The translations under genes were made by a program, and so were the position numbers. A DNA stretch of 8,928 nt from an uncultured Rhodobiaceae bacterium (lineage in GTDB: Archaea; Thermoplasmatota; Poseidoniia; Poseidoniales; Poseidoniaceae): the NCBI GenBank assembly GCA_937911445.1, contig CALDQY010000067.1, positions 1 through 8,928 on the forward strand, given 5' to 3'. How positions within the stretch are numbered: the stretch's first letter is position 1; each line of letters opens with the position of its first letter. Under the pieces are notes generated by a model that did no database searches, was not told the DNA's origin, and was given only the letters and a program-made list of their open reading frames with translations. Of the stretch, positions 6,471 to 8,928 are shown piece by piece.

Positions 6471-8928
6471 TCAGCGTTGGAACAGCTGCTCAGAAGAGCA
6501 TGATGGACAGATGACGATGGCTTCCTTGACATCGATTGGCATCGGAACTTGGAATTCGAGGCCGCAACTTGAACATGCTCCTCTTAACAAATTAACATCG
6601 GCTGAAGGTTGCTCAGCAACTGGTTCTTCCGTTTTTGCAGGCGGTTCCTCGTTTTGCGAGGAGATGGGTTCGGGCAATTCAATGCCCGCAGAAGACGGTT
6701 GTGGGCTTGCTTTGGTTTGTGGTTCCAGCAGTTCATCGAAATCGTTTGCAACGGTTTGCTTAGGCGCAGGTGCAGGTTCGTCATCAAAGAACAACGCTGC
6801 AGCCTCATTTGCCGCTTGACTGGACGCTTGAGACATTTGCATTCTTGGTGCGAACTGTGCTTGAGGCGTCGCTTCAGGCTCGTTTGCTGAGCCATAAATC
6901 GATTGGAGTTCTGCCTCCTTGCGAGCCATTTCTTGCTCTTGTTGAGACACAACGTCGGCTCCACTTTCGAGACCAGCAATTTGCACAGCCTTTGCGAATA
7001 ACGGCAATCGTTGCGTTTGCTTGACCATGGAAATATGCGCTCTTGCTTCGCTTTCGGGCAGACCCCTGTCGGTCAAGAGTTTCAGTGCAATCGTGCCCTG
7101 CCAACGTCGATAGCCAATCATTGCAAAGGATACTGTAACAACCCCGAGGAACAGAACAACAGCGAAAATTCCGTAGTCGGTTTCAACAACTTCTGCTTCA
7201 CTGACGATGACAGAGAAGGTGTAGCTATCACTGTTGTTTGAAGCATCAAATACCGTCACAATGACGGTGTTTGTTCCAACCGAGTCAAAGATGATGTCAA
7301 CACGAGAGCCGATATAATCAGGGTCGTCTAGGGCGTTTCCATTGTTATCGCTGTCCACGAGCGAGTCCAAATCCCAATGGAATCGCAGATCTGTGTTTGC
7401 GTCGTAACCGTCGGATGCAGTCACAAAGAAGCTCGAGACCTCACCTTCAACCGCTTGATCGGTGAAGACGTTCAGCAATGGTGCATCGAGGCTTGGAACA
7501 GTTGAATCTGTAACGAGGATATTGACGGAAGTTGATTGACTGTTCCCGCTCGGATCGAGAACGATGAGGCCTACGTCATGCGTTCCGATGTCAGACCAAT
7601 TGAAGGAAGCCGTGGTTTGTTGTCCGTACGGATTACCATCGACGGACCATGAGCATGCTGTAATCTGATCGTTGTCTGAACTGGTCGCACATGAAAGCGT
7701 GAGTGTTTCTCCGTGTTCGATTCGCCAACCGCCCGTAATTGGTATCGCAGATGATCCTGCAGAACCGCTGATTCGAGCGATTGGGTCTGTGACATCAACA
7801 ACAGTGATGTTGAGTTGTGAACGGTCAAAACCGAGTTGACCAGATACCGTGAGTGTGACGGTCTTCACGCCTGGTGTGGTCCACAAATGGTTGGCTGAAA
7901 TGCCTACAGCATCGACGTCGTTGATGGCATCTCCATCGTTGTTGGAATCGACGGAAGCGTCGAAATCCCAAACATATTGAGAAATTTGTTCCAGATTGTT
8001 TGGCGAGGATGATGCATCAAAATTCAGGAGCGTGTCAAGCTCAACAGTCTGATTCTCAGCAACAAACGAGGCTTGCATTACGGGGACCAATTCAACTCGT
8101 ATCGTAATGCGCAAATTGGTTGATCCATCGCCCAGTCCGTCCGGATCGTTGGTGTTGTCAACAACGAGTTTTAACGGTTGATTGGCAAAAGCAGCGGAAA
8201 CTATCCAGTTGAATGAGGCAGTTCCGTCGACGCCGAGAAGGGAAGCACCTGTTAGTGCAACATTGGATTGGCCTGCGAGATAATTCGCATTCATAGATTC
8301 TGTTTGAAGATAGACATCCCCGAATCCTTGCAGTGACCAAGCTGTGACGGATACGGCTGTTCCCTCTTCCAAGCGAAGGTCATCGCCTTCGAGTAGGGTC
8401 AAATGTCCGTTTGGAATGATACCAACGAGGTCATGGTAGGACGTCCATTGCCCATCGTTAAGTTTGGTGACGGTGATGGACACACGCCCCAAATCACCGC
8501 CTTGATCACCATTTCCCTGATCACCATCGTGGGCAAGATTGTCCACGACAATGGTCCATGATTTCTCTGAGATGGAGAGCGGAACCTTCCAATGGAACTC
8601 ATACGAACCGTTGGCGAATTCTGTTGATGGAATCTGTTGATATGCCGAACGATAGGATTGACCGAGCAGGTAGGGTTGCAAACCTGCTTGATCAAAAACC
8701 AGGACATCCAGTGCATCATCGATGACGAGTACGGTAATTTCGTAGACGTCGCCAGGAGTCAACAAGCCAAGCGATAATTCGACACACTCCCCATCATCAA
8801 CAGGTACTTGCGAAGCAAAAGTTGATGCTGATTCAGAGGAGCATGAAGGCGCTGCTCGTCCTGATGTGCCTGAAGCGAGTGGGGCAAGTGAGACACAAAG
8901 CATCAGCACAAGAACTGCAACGACTTTC
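6471..8928 (-). CDS. PKD-domain surface membrane protein with cytoplasmic zinc ribbon, 5' end outside window
   Basis: The frame stays open to the window edge. A hydrophobic signal-peptide core (KVVAVLVLMLCVSLAPLASG) already begins upstream of the GTG at 8909, so the true start is beyond 8928; residue numbers below count that GTG as 1. Two tandem beta-sandwich domains (about 40-150 and 165-275) share an 'F.W.V...(I/L)VVDN' core followed by an Asp/Gly-rich turn, similar in style to PPC or GOLD domains. Three PKD-like domains follow (about 278-374, 375-468, 474-570). The first and third contain WDFD/WDLD followed by an Asp/Asn-rich insert; the second has Cys407 and Cys419. A transmembrane helix (580-600) ends in YRRW, putting the tail inside. 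The tail has a helical stretch (604-672), a Gln/Pro/Glu-rich linker (about 673-770), and a terminal zinc ribbon with Cys779, Cys782, Cys801 and Cys804. It is likely a surface adhesion or sensing protein; the ligand and the ribbon's partner are unknown. Confidence 0.93.
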   Translation of the reverse strand, partial: KVVAVLVLMLCVSLAPLASGTSGRAAPSCSSESASTFASQVPVDDGECVELSLGLLTPGDVYEITVLVIDDALDVLVFDQAGLQPYLLGQSYRSAYQQIPSTEFANGSYEFHWKVPLSISEKSWTIVVDNLAHDGDQGNGDQGGDLGRVSITVTKLNDGQWTSYHDLVGIIPNGHLTLLEGDDLRLEEGTAVSVTAWSLQGFGDVYLQTESMNANYLAGQSNVALTGASLLGVDGTASFNWIVSAAFANQPLKLVVDNTNDPDGLGDGSTNLRITIRVELVPVMQASFVAENQTVELDTLLNFDASSSPNNLEQISQYVWDFDASVDSNNDGDAINDVDAVGISANHLWTTPGVKTVTLTVSGQLGFDRSQLNITVVDVTDPIARISGSAGSSAIPITGGWRIEHGETLTLSCATSSDNDQITACSWSVDGNPYGQQTTASFNWSDIGTHDVGLIVLDPSGNSQSTSVNILVTDSTVPSLDAPLLNVFTDQAVEGEVSSFFVTASDGYDANTDLRFHWDLDSLVDSDNNGNALDDPDYIGSRVDIIFDSVGTNTVIVTVFDASNNSDSYTFSVIVSEAEVVETDYGIFAVVLFLGVVTVSFAMIGYRRWQGTIALKLLTDRGLPESEARAHISMVKQTQRLPLFAKAVQIAGLESGADVVSQQEQEMARKEAELQSIYGSANEPEATPQAQFAPRMQMSQASSQAANEAAALFFDDEPAPAPKQTVANDFDELLEPQTKASPQPSSAGIELPEPISSQNEEPPAKTEEPVAEQPSADVNLLRGACSSCGLEFQVPMPIDVKEAIVICPSCSSEQLFQR

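Noticed and set aside
8501..8530. Near-repeat TGATCACCA giving Gly-Asp-Gln twice
   Set aside because: Only two imperfect copies inside the Asp/Gly-rich turn of the PKD protein; best explained by the coding of GDQGNGDQGG.

Overview
The window is a compact stretch of four genes, all read from the minus strand. All are envelope or secreted proteins. In transcription order they are: (A) a PKD-domain, single-pass membrane protein whose cytoplasmic tail ends in a zinc ribbon (5' end outside the window); (B) a 1555-residue secreted protein of no recognised family built from degenerate repeated modules; (C) a roughly 214-residue single-pass membrane protein with an outward-facing beta-rich domain; (D) a secreted subtilisin-family (S8, KP-43-like) protease whose 3' end, including the catalytic serine, lies outside the window. 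No RNA gene, mobile element, CRISPR array or plus-strand gene is supported. No stretch longer than 300 bases lacks a gene.

The organism is most likely a planktonic marine archaeon of the Poseidoniales (Marine Group II, Thermoplasmatota). This is an inference from protein style: very large secreted proteins, PKD domains carrying Asp/Asn-rich inserts, KP-43-like secreted proteases, acidic composition, mid-range GC, and Shine-Dalgarno sites of the GGTGA/GAGGT type. No marker gene in the window proves it.

Layout: A at 6471-8928; gap of 75 bases; B at 1728-6395; B and C abut or overlap around 1721-1735, with C's ribosome binding site lying across B's stop codon; C at 1079-1723; gap of 64 bases holding a clear Shine-Dalgarno site; D at 1-1014. 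The spacing suggests one transcript for B-C-D, possibly including A.

How they might work together is inference. A could be a cell-surface adhesion or binding protein tied to a cytoplasmic zinc-ribbon module. B would be a very large exported protein, and C a small membrane partner translated in coupling with it. D would be an exported protease that either matures or trims these surface proteins or degrades environmental protein. The least explained item is B together with its coupled partner C: a giant beta-rich secreted protein with internal repeats, three glycine-rich hydrophobic segments and a short hydrophobic C-terminal tail.
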